Origin: Tsuneonella amylolytica
Lineage (GTDB): Bacteria > Pseudomonadota > Alphaproteobacteria > Sphingomonadales > Sphingomonadaceae
Assembly (NCBI RefSeq): GCF_003626915.1
Contig: NZ_CP032570.1
Span: forward strand, 2,045,001-2,109,000
DNA: 64,000 nucleotides
Reading direction: 5' to 3'
In this document: positions 36,276 through 45,583 of the stretch, one piece after another
How the letters are laid out: each line of letters opens with the position of its first letter
Position numbering within the stretch: position 1 is the stretch's first letter
Notes under the pieces: model-generated
Database searches by the model: none
The model's input: only the letters and a program-made list of their open reading frames with translations
Told to the model about the DNA's origin: nothing
Program-made: the position numbers and the translations under genes

Positions 36276-39248
36276 ATGCGCACCACACGCTGGGTAGCCT
36301 TGTCCGGTGTCAGTCTCGCCTTGCTGGCAATGCCCGTCCACGCGCAGCAGGTCTTGCCGCAGCCGGTCGATGACGGCGTGGAACTGGAAGACCCGACCGC
36401 CCCCATCGTGGGCGAACCGATCGTGGTAACCGGGTCTCGTATCGTGCGGCGCGATTACACCGCCGAAAGCCCCATCACGACGGTCGACGAGGAATTCATC
36501 CAGAATGCGGGGCCCGCGACGCTGGAACAATCCCTGAACGCGCTGCCGCAGTTTCAGGCGACTCAAGGGTCACAGACGAGCGCGATCGCTGGCGGTTCGG
36601 GCGGCCGTGCCAATGCCAACCTTCGTGGACTGGGTTCGGAAAGGACCCTGATCCTGTTCGACGGTCGCCGACTGCAGCCTTCGGACACGTCGGGCGCGAT
36701 CGACCTGAATACCGTGCCTTCCGCACTGATCTCGTCGGTCGAGGTCATCACCGGGGGTGCGTCTGCCGTTTATGGATCGGATGCGATTGCCGGGGTGGTG
36801 AACTTCAAGTTCGACAACCGGTTCCGCGGCCTCGAACTGGAAGGAGACGTCGGCATTTCCGGGATGGGCGATGCGGCGACCTACAGCGCGGCTGCCACCT
36901 ACGGAGGCAGCCTGGCCGACGATCGTGCGCGGGTTTTCGTTTCCGGATCCTATCTGGAACGGGACACCGCATCGCAGAATTCGCGCGCCTTCTTCGACAA
37001 CCAGGACGGTACGTCGTCCCCGACCAGCGGGCTCATCATCCAGTCCGGCAGCAATCCGTTCGGTTTCGGCCGCGCATCCAGCGTTGCCGCTTTCCGCAAT
37101 CTGTTCACGAATACCTACGGGACCGCGATCCCCGGCGTGTCCAGCAGCTACGCGGTGAACTCCGACGGCACGATCATCGGTCGCGACGGAGGGCTGAACC
37201 TGCGCGACACCGCGACGACCGGATACATCGTGGCGGACGGCGTCGTGCGGCAACGGTCGCTCAGCGATTCCACGGTCCAGTTGCCCATCAAGCGCTATAC
37301 GGCTTTCGCGCGCGGCGAATTCGACGTGACCAGCACGATCACCGCTTACGCACAAGTGAACTACGCGACGTACAAGGCACGTCAGCAGTCGGCTTCCGGC
37401 GTGCTCCAGTCCGTCGTCGCCCCGATCCAGATCCCTGTATCGAACCCGTTCATCACCCCCGATCTGCGCATCCTGCTCAACGCGCGGCCCATCCCGACGG
37501 CACCGATTTCCTATTACTTCACCGGCACGCGGATCGGCAGGCTCGAGGTCGAGGAGGATTACGACGTCTATCAGGGATTGGTGGGCTTCCGCGGTTCCCT
37601 GGGCGATAACTTGCAGTTCGACCTTTACGCGACACACGGCCGGACGCGGAGCGATTCCACCACCTTCAACCAGATCAGCCGGTCCCGTTTCAACCAGGTC
37701 GTGTCCGCGCCCGACGGCGGGGCGAGCCTGTGCGCCGGTGGCTACGATCCGTTCGGTTTCGCGCGCGCCTCGCAGGCTTGTTCGGATTACCTGACCTTCG
37801 ACACCGTCGACACGTCCATTTTCGAACAGACCGTGGTGCAGGGCAACCTGACGGGTTCGCTTTTCGCCCTGCCGGCCGGCACGGTGGGCTTCGCGGTCGG
37901 CGCCGAATACCGAAGGAACGCGTACGAGGCCAGGATCGACCCGCGTCGCAGCCCGACGCCGACGTCGGTCCCCGGGGTGACGACGTCTCCCGAGGCGCTC
38001 GGCACGTCGGGTGCCTTTTCGTCCGGCGGCGACGTCTCCGTGGCCGAAATCTACGGCGAATTGCTCGTGCCCATCTTCGACGGGTTCGAAGCCAACCTGG
38101 CTTACCGCTATTCCGATTACGACACGATCGGCGGCGTGCACACTTACAAGGCCGGTGCCAACTGGACGCCTCTCGACGGCTTCACGCTGCGCGGCGGGTA
38201 TTCCCGCGCCATCCGCGCGCCTAGCCTGGGCAACCTTTACTCTCCGCGTGCCGGAGCGATCGGCATCATCGGGCGTGCGAGTGCCGGCGGAGGCGATCCG
38301 TGCGACGTGACGGGCGCGGCGCGGAGCGGCCAGGTCAGCGGAGTCGATCCCGCCCGGGTCCGCGCGTTGTGCATCGCCCAGGGGGTCCCCCTGGCCCTGG
38401 TGGACGGATACACGTACTCCGGTAGCGCAAATGCGGCGTTCCGCATCGGCAACCCCGATCTGCAGGAGGAGACGGCCGACAGTTACACCATCGGTGCCGT
38501 TCTGCAGCCCGCCTTCATGTCCGGCGTCTTCGACCAGTTTTCGAGCTCGATCGACTACTACAACATCAAGGTTGACGACGCGATCGGCTACCTGACCAGC
38601 CCGATCGCGCTCAACCAGTGCTTCAACTTCAGCGGACAGAACCCCAACTATGATCCCGGCAACGCCAATTGCCGGCTGATCACCCGCGACGCATCGGGCC
38701 TGCTTGCGGAGATCGCAGAACCGCTGTTCAACCTTGCGAGCTATCAAACGTCCGGCATCGACTTCCAGCTCGACGCGTCGATCCGACTGGGGCGCGGGGC
38801 GCGCGTATTCCTCAACAGTGCCGTGACATACGTGATCGACTACAAGATCCAGTCCACCGCAAGCGATCCGGTGTTCGATTATGCGGGAACGGTCGGAAAC
38901 ACGCAGATCGACGGGTTCTCATCGACCCATCCGGCGTGGAAGCATGTCACGACGCTGGGACTGGCGAGCGACACGGGATCGTTGTCGCTGAGGTGGCGGT
39001 ACATCGGCGAACAGGAAAATTCGACGATCGTGACCGATCCCGCGACCACGGCCACAGGCGTCCCGGCGGTCAGTTATTTCGATCTGGTCGGTCGCCTGAT
39101 CGTGGACGACAGCTTCGAATTTCGGGCCGGGGTGAACAACCTGTTCGACAAGCAGCCCCCCGAATTCGGCGGTCGCTCGGTTACGCCCACTTCGGCGTAC
39201 GACGTTATCGGACGCCGTTTCTTCATCGGTGCCACCGCGCGGTTCTAA
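36276..39248 (+). CDS. TonB-dependent outer-membrane receptor
   Basis: 990 residues. Signal peptide 1-24 (MPVHAQ). The EPIVVTGSRIVRRDYTAESP segment is TonB-box/plug-like; the plug holds NANLRGLGSERTLILFDGRR and SGAIDLNTVPSALISSVEVITGG. The barrel closes with RRFFIGATARF. GGGAG lies before the ATG. This is the Caulobacter/sphingomonad type of large TBDR used for complex organic molecules rather than only iron. It probably brings in the substrate of the esterase encoded just upstream. Confidence 0.92.
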   Translation: MRTTRWVALSGVSLALLAMPVHAQQVLPQPVDDGVELEDPTAPIVGEPIVVTGSRIVRRDYTAESPITTVDEEFIQNAGPATLEQSLNALPQFQATQGSQTSAIAGGSGGRANANLRGLGSERTLILFDGRRLQPSDTSGAIDLNTVPSALISSVEVITGGASAVYGSDAIAGVVNFKFDNRFRGLELEGDVGISGMGDAATYSAAATYGGSLADDRARVFVSGSYLERDTASQNSRAFFDNQDGTSSPTSGLIIQSGSNPFGFGRASSVAAFRNLFTNTYGTAIPGVSSSYAVNSDGTIIGRDGGLNLRDTATTGYIVADGVVRQRSLSDSTVQLPIKRYTAFARGEFDVTSTITAYAQVNYATYKARQQSASGVLQSVVAPIQIPVSNPFITPDLRILLNARPIPTAPISYYFTGTRIGRLEVEEDYDVYQGLVGFRGSLGDNLQFDLYATHGRTRSDSTTFNQISRSRFNQVVSAPDGGASLCAGGYDPFGFARASQACSDYLTFDTVDTSIFEQTVVQGNLTGSLFALPAGTVGFAVGAEYRRNAYEARIDPRRSPTPTSVPGVTTSPEALGTSGAFSSGGDVSVAEIYGELLVPIFDGFEANLAYRYSDYDTIGGVHTYKAGANWTPLDGFTLRGGYSRAIRAPSLGNLYSPRAGAIGIIGRASAGGGDPCDVTGAARSGQVSGVDPARVRALCIAQGVPLALVDGYTYSGSANAAFRIGNPDLQEETADSYTIGAVLQPAFMSGVFDQFSSSIDYYNIKVDDAIGYLTSPIALNQCFNFSGQNPNYDPGNANCRLITRDASGLLAEIAEPLFNLASYQTSGIDFQLDASIRLGRGARVFLNSAVTYVIDYKIQSTASDPVFDYAGTVGNTQIDGFSSTHPAWKHVTTLGLASDTGSLSLRWRYIGEQENSTIVTDPATTATGVPAVSYFDLVGRLIVDDSFEFRAGVNNLFDKQPPEFGGRSVTPTSAYDVIGRRFFIGATARF

Positions 39249-39290
39249 ACGCTTCGCACGGTTCGAGATCGAAGCTAACAGGCAGGTGAA

Positions 39291-39320
39291 GCCGGCCCGC
39301 GCTTTCACGTGCGGGTCGGC
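39291..39320 (+). terminator. GC-rich hairpin after the TBDR
   Basis: GCCGGCCCGC and GCGGGTCGGC form a ten-pair stem with one wobble; GGCAGG and CCTGCC extend it. There is no T-run, so it is a weak candidate terminator. Confidence 0.4.
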
Positions 39321-39355
39321 CTGCCGCCCCCGCTTCCAGACACGACGGAACAGAC

Positions 39356-40030
39356 ATGCCGACCGCTTCCACCAACACGACCGGTCCGATGCAAGGCAGC
39401 GGAAAGAAAGTTCGCCAGACGCAAGCGGAACGAACGTCCACTTCGCGCCGACGCGCGATCGACGCGGCGATCGCCAATCTGGCAGAGGAAGGATATGCTG
39501 CCACCACGATGATGCGCGTCGCGCAGCGCGCGGGAATCAGTAGGGGCGGCATCCTGCATCATTTCGCCGGCAAGGCCGAACTGATGGAAGCGGTCGGATT
39601 TCGTGCTGTGGAACGGCTACAGGGAAAACGCGCCGAAGCTCTGCGTGGGACGAAGCCGGGCGTCGAACGGTTCCACGCGCTTACCAATGCATCGTGGGAG
39701 ACGATCCGCGAACCCGAATCGATCGCCTTGCTGGAAATGCTGATCGGCTCTCGCGGCGATCCTCTGCTGGCGGAGATCATGCCGGGTTTCCTCGACCAGC
39801 TCGACCAGATCCATCTCGCGAAGACCAAGCTTATCGCGAAGGAAGCGGGTATCGAGAACGATGCCATGCTCAACACGATGAACAAGCTTCACATGGCGGC
39901 CATGCGAGGCTTGCTGCTCGAGTCCATCTTCGCGGGCTCCGCGGAAACCATCGCACAATCCGTACGACTGCTCGAATGGTACAAGGAAAAGCTGACCGAG
40001 CGTCTGATCGCCGAAAAGCACGAAACCTGA
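39356..40030 (+). CDS. TetR/AcrR family regulator
   Basis: 224 residues. The HTH is at about 33-78 (AIANLAEEGYAATTMMRVAQRAGISRGGILHHFAGKAELM), with about 30 unstructured residues before it. It follows the TBDR gene by 107 bp on the same strand and is convergent with the MmgE/PrpD gene. It is likely a local repressor of the esterase-TBDR pair or of the MmgE/PrpD gene. Confidence 0.87.
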   Translation: MPTASTNTTGPMQGSGKKVRQTQAERTSTSRRRAIDAAIANLAEEGYAATTMMRVAQRAGISRGGILHHFAGKAELMEAVGFRAVERLQGKRAEALRGTKPGVERFHALTNASWETIREPESIALLEMLIGSRGDPLLAEIMPGFLDQLDQIHLAKTKLIAKEAGIENDAMLNTMNKLHMAAMRGLLLESIFAGSAETIAQSVRLLEWYKEKLTERLIAEKHET

Positions 40031-40060
40031 TCGATCGTCGAGCGGCGATCCCCGCCGCCC

Positions 40061-41614
40061 TCATCCGGCAGCCGCGGCCGGAGGTTCGAACCGCATCAGA
40101 TCGATGATGGGATCGACGGTGCTCATCCGGTCGAGATCGTCGCACAACCCGACCAATTGCTCCGCTTTCGCGACGCCCAGGATCGGGCGCATGAGTTCGA
40201 GCGCCTTGGTTTCGACTTCGTCCTTGCTCATGGGGTGCGTCGGAAAGCCGGGAACGTAGGCAACGTACCGCGACCGTTTCGACCCATCGTTCAATGTCAG
40301 CGTGACGCGCGCGCTCTCGGTGCGGTCCTCGCCCTCGCCGGTGTGCTGGGTCGGGTCTTCGACGACCCGTACCTTTTGTGCGAACGCCTGGGCGGCGCGG
40401 TCGCTCCTCATGCGTTCGAGCGACTGCGCGTCGACGAAATCGAGCCGCCCGTCGAGCATGATGATAGCTGCAAGATAGGGAATATTGAGCGCGGGCATGT
40501 TCGCCCGGCGAAAGGTTTCCGCCGCGCCGGGCATTTCTATGCGGATGGCTTGGACGCGGTCTGCGGCGATTGTTTTGCGCAGTTCCAGCAGGGCACGGAC
40601 CGCGGGCTGCGTGGGGCCGCCCACGGGATAGCGCTTCATCGCCGCGAGCGACAGTTCGAAGGTTTCGCCCAGTCCTGCGATCAGGCTTTCCGGATCGGAT
40701 CCTTCGCCCGTCAACGCCGGCCAGCGGAACCAGGCGTTTTGCGTATCGAGGCTGTCGGGAACCCCGGTAAAGCCCATTCCCGCCATGAGTGCTGCCTGCA
40801 TGCCGTTGCGCGCACCCATTCCGGCAAAAACGAAGGCTTTCTCGACATGGCGCACGTCGAGCATCCATTGCCATGATCCGGATGCCTGCTGCGCGCAGTA
40901 GGCCAGCATGTGATTGCACTGGTCCCCATCCAGCCCGATCAGCGCAGCGCCGGTCGCGGCCGTCCCGAAGACCGGGCCGACTCCGTGGTTCGCGAGTCCG
41001 GCGAGCCACAGGTTGCGCGTGCCGATCGCCTTGGGGATGCGGCCCGCCAGTTCGTAACCGGCCACCACCGCGTTCACCAGTTCGTGTCCGGTACGGGCGT
41101 TGGAGCGCGCCAGTTCCAGCGCGGCGCTGACAATGGAAGGGCCCGGCTGCACGTAAGCCGAAGGAATGAAGTCGTTTATCTCTGCCGCGTGGGCGGTCAT
41201 CGCGTTTGCGAATACCGCGTCGATCGGACTTGCCGTGTCCCGCGATCCGAAAATCGGGCTGCCCGCGCCGCCGCTCATCGTGCGTGCATACCGGCGTCCC
41301 AACCGTGCCGCTTCGAGCGGCTGGCAGGCCACGATCGACGCCAGCGTGTCGAGGATGTGCAGGCGCGCACGCTCGCGGATGGCGGCGGGCACCGATGCGG
41401 TACGCGCCCCGGCGAGATACCGGGTCAGGGCGGGCATGACAGCCACGAAGTCGGCATCGCCGGGGACGGGCGGCGCGGCGTCTGCGGTCGCTTCCCCATC
41501 CGTGCCATTCGCGCTGTCCGATCGCATCGCGCTTAACCGGCCACTGCCGAACAAGGCCGCTAAACCGGCACCCGCCAGTGCCGTACGCCGCGACGTGCGC
41601 AGCCCATCTTTCAT
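40061..41614 (-). CDS. MmgE/PrpD family protein with Tat-like signal
   Basis: 517 residues from ATG 41614 (GGGGAGAG upstream). The N-terminus has SRRTALAGAGLAALFG, a twin-arginine-like signal, unusual because most MmgE/PrpD proteins (2-methylcitrate and other dehydratases, itaconate decarboxylase) are cytosolic. The all-helical N-domain has LHILDTLASIVACQ, the AHAAEINDF block and HGVGPVFGTAATGAALIGL. The C-terminal alpha/beta lid includes ESARVTLTLNDGSKRS. The reaction cannot be read. It sits divergent (about 170 bp) from the DUF3089 hydrolase. Confidence 0.82.
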   Translation of the reverse strand: MKDGLRTSRRTALAGAGLAALFGSGRLSAMRSDSANGTDGEATADAAPPVPGDADFVAVMPALTRYLAGARTASVPAAIRERARLHILDTLASIVACQPLEAARLGRRYARTMSGGAGSPIFGSRDTASPIDAVFANAMTAHAAEINDFIPSAYVQPGPSIVSAALELARSNARTGHELVNAVVAGYELAGRIPKAIGTRNLWLAGLANHGVGPVFGTAATGAALIGLDGDQCNHMLAYCAQQASGSWQWMLDVRHVEKAFVFAGMGARNGMQAALMAGMGFTGVPDSLDTQNAWFRWPALTGEGSDPESLIAGLGETFELSLAAMKRYPVGGPTQPAVRALLELRKTIAADRVQAIRIEMPGAAETFRRANMPALNIPYLAAIIMLDGRLDFVDAQSLERMRSDRAAQAFAQKVRVVEDPTQHTGEGEDRTESARVTLTLNDGSKRSRYVAYVPGFPTHPMSKDEVETKALELMRPILGVAKAEQLVGLCDDLDRMSTVDPIIDLMRFEPPAAAAG

Positions 41615-41780
41615 GCTCGTCTCTCCCCGACTTTCGACGAAGCCTACCCGGGTGGTTGAAAAAAACAATCCTGATTGCTTGTAAGTTGCTTCGGTTCGGC
41701 GAACAGTGCATCCCGGCGTCACGGAGAGGATGGCGACCCCGCACGAAGGTCGCACCGATTCTCGTCAGGGAGAGGTAGAC

Positions 41781-43085
41781 ATGGCACCAACAGCCTTTTG
41801 CACGGCCCGCAGTTTTGCGCTGCCTTCTGCCGTGAAGCGAATAGACGGCGCAGGAAAGACCGGCAGGGGGCCCGGCATATTCCGCTCGCTCGCAGCATTG
41901 GTCGTGCCTGTATTGCTCGGCGCATGCAGTTCGGTCGCGCCTGTCGAGCAAAGCGTAGAATCCACGGCGTTATCGTCCGGACTCGCCACCAAAGATATGC
42001 CGAGTGAAGCGAACGCGCTGTACTCCGATCCCGACAAGTGGCTCTGTCTTCCCGGACGTAACGACACCTGCGATCAGGACCTGACGACCACCGTGGTCGC
42101 GGCGGACGGATCGATGGCGATCGAGACATCCACCCCGTCTGCCGAACCACCGGTCGATTGCTTCTACATCTACCCCACGCTTTCGCTCGACAATGCAGCC
42201 AACGCGGACTGGATCGCGGGACCGGAAGAAGGCCGCGTCGTTCACCAGCAGCTAGCGCGTTTTGCCGACGTCTGCCGCGTCTACGCGCCGAAGTACCGGC
42301 AAATCACCATGCTGGGCGCATCGGGCCGGTTGCCGCGCGAAACCATCGCAGCAGCGTATCGGACGGCGTATGGCGATGTCGCGGATGCCTGGGCGCATTA
42401 TCTTGCGAATTACAATCAGGGGCGCGGCGTCATCCTGATCGGCCATTCGCAGGGTTCGCGCATGTTGACCGGCCTCATCAAGAACGAAATCGATGGCAAG
42501 CCGGCGCAGCAACGCATCGTTGCCGCCTATCTGAACGGAACGAGTGTCGTCGTGCCCGAAGGAAAGACAGTGGGGGGCGATTTCCAGTCCATGCCCCTAT
42601 GCTCGCGCGCGAACCAATCCGGCTGCATCGTCGCCTATCGCAGTTTTCGCGACACCGTCGGCCCGGTCAACGACTACGCGGCAACCGCCACACCCGGAAT
42701 GGCGATCGCCTGCGTGAATCCGGCGGCACCGGGCGGCGGCGAAGCGCCATTGCATTCCTACCTGACGACCCAGTCTATCATGGGTGGCCCGGTTCCGGAG
42801 TGGACCACGGACGGTCGCAAGGTTTCGACACCGTTCGCTTCGGTTCCGGGTTTGTTGACCGGCGAGTGCGTGTCCAATGACAAAGGGCAATATCTCACCA
42901 TCCGGGTCAAGGCCGATCCGAACGATCCCAGAACCGACGACATCACGGGCGACATCTATACCGCTGGACAGATCAATCCCGCGATGGGCCTCCACCTGAT
43001 CGACATGAATTTGGTGATGGGCAACTTGCTGGACCTTGCCCGCTCGCAAAGCACGGCCTGGCTGAATGCCAGGAAAGAACAGTAG
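41781..43085 (+). CDS. DUF3089 alpha/beta hydrolase, lipoprotein
   Basis: 434 residues from ATG 41781 with GGGAGAGG before it. A lipobox-like LLGAC lies after an unusually long N-terminus (about 50 residues). DUF3089 marks follow: DPDKWLCLPG, PPVDCFYIYPTLSLD, VYAPKYRQITM, and the nucleophile elbow GHSQGSR. Cysteines in SRANQSGC and PGLLTGEC suggest disulphides, fitting a periplasmic location. It probably cleaves an ester or lipid. It closes the catabolic region on the right. Confidence 0.85.
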   Translation: MAPTAFCTARSFALPSAVKRIDGAGKTGRGPGIFRSLAALVVPVLLGACSSVAPVEQSVESTALSSGLATKDMPSEANALYSDPDKWLCLPGRNDTCDQDLTTTVVAADGSMAIETSTPSAEPPVDCFYIYPTLSLDNAANADWIAGPEEGRVVHQQLARFADVCRVYAPKYRQITMLGASGRLPRETIAAAYRTAYGDVADAWAHYLANYNQGRGVILIGHSQGSRMLTGLIKNEIDGKPAQQRIVAAYLNGTSVVVPEGKTVGGDFQSMPLCSRANQSGCIVAYRSFRDTVGPVNDYAATATPGMAIACVNPAAPGGGEAPLHSYLTTQSIMGGPVPEWTTDGRKVSTPFASVPGLLTGECVSNDKGQYLTIRVKADPNDPRTDDITGDIYTAGQINPAMGLHLIDMNLVMGNLLDLARSQSTAWLNARKEQ

Positions 43086-43363
43086 GTTTACGACGGTCGG
43101 ATCGAACTCTGCAGCGAAATACCCCGACACGACCGTGTTCGATCGAGGTCGATCTAGTAACCTGGTAATCGAGAGCAGGGGGAAGGGGTTTCCTGATTGG
43201 CAACGTCCGCCTTCGGGCGCTTGAAACCTAAATGCTGTACGGCTCGAATTGGGGTGCGCAGCGGTCATCGCGCCAGATCGAAGGAAATCTCCAATTGATC
43301 TGAGTGCCCCTCTTCCTCTCCTACGAGGCACCACCTCTTTCTTCGCTGACGCCCGCTCGCAAC

Positions 43364-44605
43364 CTATTCCTCAACCACGCCGAGTCGCGGCAGCGGATAG
43401 ACCAGCGTTCGGTCGGCGAACTTCGGCGACTGTTCGAAGAACGCGCGGAAGTGCCATGGCAGGACCAGCAGGTAGTCGGGCGATCGCGCCAGCAGATCGC
43501 GTTCCGAGACGATCGGGATATGCGAGCCGGGGGTGTAGGCGCCGAACTTGTCGGGGTTCACCTCGCCCACTGCGACGAGGTCGTCGGCGGTGAGGCCGCA
43601 GTATTGCAGCAGCACGTTGCCCTTGGTCGACGCGCCCAGCCCCGCGACAGTCTTGCCGGCCGCCTTCGCCCTGCAAACGAACCCGCGAATTTCCTCGCGC
43701 GCCTGTTTCACGCGCCGTTCGAAGGCGCGGAATGGCTCCAGAATATCGAGGCCCATGTCGGTCTCGCGCCGGAGAATCTCCTCGACCTGGGGCGTCCGCG
43801 CGCGCGTTCCGCCGGACTTGCGGACGGTCACCGAGAAGCTGCCGCCGTTGACGTCGTTGAATTCGACGTCCTCGATGGCGAGGCCGACGCGGTCCGCCAT
43901 CCACTGGATCTGTTTCAGCGCGTAGAATTCCAGATGCTCGTGGCAGACGGTGTCGAACGAGTTGGTTTCCAGCATCGCAGGCATGTAGCTCTGTTCGAAC
44001 ACCCAGATGCCGTCGTCGGCGAGGATGCCGGCGACCTGTTCCATGAAATCCATCGGCGCTTCGAGGTCGTAAAACATCGAGAACGACGTCACGACTTTCG
44101 CCTTGCGGTCGCCGAATCTGTCGCGGACGAGGTCGGCCGAGAAGAAGTCCGGAATCAGCGTGATATGGTCGGGGTAGTATTCGCGGAACTTGGTTCCGGT
44201 CGGGTCGACGCCGACGAGTTGCAACCCTTCCTGCGTATAGGCCTTCAAGGTGGTGGCATCGTTGCTGCCGATGTCGATCACGAGGTCGCCTGCGACGAGG
44301 TCGACGAGCCCCGAAATCCGTTCGACCTTGCGATGGAGGTGGGCCACCATGCTGGCGTTGAGGCCCGAACGGTAACCGTAATTCTCGCCATACATCTCGT
44401 CGATGTCGTAGCTGTGCTCCAGCTGGAGCAGGCCGCACGCCTGGTCGTAGTCTCCTACGCATTTCACGAGCCGCAGCGGACCTTCCCCGACCGGTTCGTC
44501 CGGGGACTTCGGAAATACGCCGGTCAGCGCCTGCACGCCCAGGTCGAGGACCGGTTCGAGGCTGGAATTGCCGCAGATCCGGCAGGACGAAATCGGGGTC
44601 GGCAT
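43364..44605 (-). CDS. NDP-sugar C-methyltransferase (TylC3/NovU-like)
   Basis: 413 residues from ATG 44605. An N-terminal zinc-binding part has C8-x2-C11 and C49-x7-C57. The SAM-binding site is VIDIGSND at 109-116, and a HEHLEFY block at 222-228 carries the catalytic Glu-His pair known from 3-C-methyltransferases (TcaB9 type). The C-terminal domain is the companion fold of this family (KTVAGLGASTKGNVLLQY). It adds a methyl group to the carbon next to a 4-keto group of a nucleotide sugar. It is the last gene of the Gmd operon (2 bp after the SDR), so the acceptor is probably GDP-4-keto-6-deoxymannose. Confidence 0.85.
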   Translation of the reverse strand: MPTPISSCRICGNSSLEPVLDLGVQALTGVFPKSPDEPVGEGPLRLVKCVGDYDQACGLLQLEHSYDIDEMYGENYGYRSGLNASMVAHLHRKVERISGLVDLVAGDLVIDIGSNDATTLKAYTQEGLQLVGVDPTGTKFREYYPDHITLIPDFFSADLVRDRFGDRKAKVVTSFSMFYDLEAPMDFMEQVAGILADDGIWVFEQSYMPAMLETNSFDTVCHEHLEFYALKQIQWMADRVGLAIEDVEFNDVNGGSFSVTVRKSGGTRARTPQVEEILRRETDMGLDILEPFRAFERRVKQAREEIRGFVCRAKAAGKTVAGLGASTKGNVLLQYCGLTADDLVAVGEVNPDKFGAYTPGSHIPIVSERDLLARSPDYLLVLPWHFRAFFEQSPKFADRTLVYPLPRLGVVEE

Positions 44606-44607
44606 GG

Positions 44608-45579
44608 TTACCTCGGATTGTTCGCGGGGTGTTGAAGGATGTCCAGTTCCGCATCGACCATCGAGCGGATCAGGGTGGGAAAGTCCATCTGCGGCGCCCA
44701 ACCGAGCACGCGCTGCGCCTTCGACGCATCGCCGACGAGAGGGACGGCCTCGGCCGGGCGGTAGTCGGCATCCGACGTGCGGACGTGGTCGCGGTAGTCG
44801 AGGCCGACCTGCGCGAAGGCGACCTCGCACACGTCGCGCACGCTGTGGGACTCGCCCGACGCGAACACGTAGTCGCCGGGCGCATCGGCCTGCAGCGCCA
44901 GCATCATGCCGCGCATGCTGTCGCCCGCGAAGCTCCAATCGCGCTGCGCGTCGAGGTTGCCGAGAGACAGTTCGCTCTCGAAGCCGCGACCGATGCGCGC
45001 CGCCGCGCGAGCGATCTTGCCGGTCACGAAGCCGGGCCCGCGCCGCGGGCTCTCGTGATTGAACAGGATCGCCGAACACGCGAACAGGCCGTGCACGCGG
45101 TCATAGATGCCGACCATCTCGTGGGCGTAGAGCTTGGCCGCGCCGTATGGACTGCGGGGATGGAATGCGGTGTCTTCGCCCTGCGGGCTGCGGTCGGGCT
45201 CCCCGAACATCTCGCTGCTCGATGCCTGGCAGAACCGGATGGCGGGATCGACCCGGCGCACCGCCTCCAGCATGCGCGCCACGGCAAGCCCGTTGACCTC
45301 TCCGATGCCGACCGGGTCGTCGTACATGCCCGCGCCCGATGCGAATGCCGCCAGGTTGTAGAATTCGGTCGGGCGATGATCGCGCAGGAGAGCCTCGAGC
45401 ACTTCGCCGTCGCGCAAGTCCCACCGGGCGGTCACGATGCCGTCCCGGACGGGGCCGCCGGCCGCCGGATCGCGGCTCGTGCCGATCACCCGGTAGCCCC
45501 GCTCGAGCAGTAGGCCCGACAGGTACCAACCGTCCTGCCCCGTGATGCCGGTGACGATCGCGGTCTTCTCGCTCATCAT
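44608..45579 (-). CDS. GDP-sugar SDR (GDP-mannose dehydratase/reductase family)
   Basis: 323 residues; a second ATG at 45576 could also start it. The Rossmann motif is GITGQDGWYLSGL. The catalytic S-S-S-E-M-F block precedes YGAAK (Y and K). NHESPRRG and LGNLDAQRDWSFAGD are typical of the Gmd/Rmd group. It is shorter and divergent from the true Gmd encoded in the same operon, so it more likely reduces or epimerises the 4-keto sugar than repeats the dehydration. The neighbouring genes are 4 and 2 bp away. Confidence 0.8.
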   Translation of the reverse strand: MMSEKTAIVTGITGQDGWYLSGLLLERGYRVIGTSRDPAAGGPVRDGIVTARWDLRDGEVLEALLRDHRPTEFYNLAAFASGAGMYDDPVGIGEVNGLAVARMLEAVRRVDPAIRFCQASSSEMFGEPDRSPQGEDTAFHPRSPYGAAKLYAHEMVGIYDRVHGLFACSAILFNHESPRRGPGFVTGKIARAAARIGRGFESELSLGNLDAQRDWSFAGDSMRGMMLALQADAPGDYVFASGESHSVRDVCEVAFAQVGLDYRDHVRTSDADYRPAEAVPLVGDASKAQRVLGWAPQMDFPTLIRSMVDAELDILQHPANNPR

Positions 45580-45583
45580 CCGG

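Noticed and set aside
36570-38747. 725-codon open frame on the minus strand
   Set aside because: It is antisense to a clear TonB receptor gene; long antisense frames are expected at this GC content, and the product has no recognisable domain.
24975-43085. Fumonisin degradation cluster
   Set aside because: Esterase and TBDR fit, but the defining aminotransferase is absent and there are too many other hydrolases, so the substrate cannot be named.
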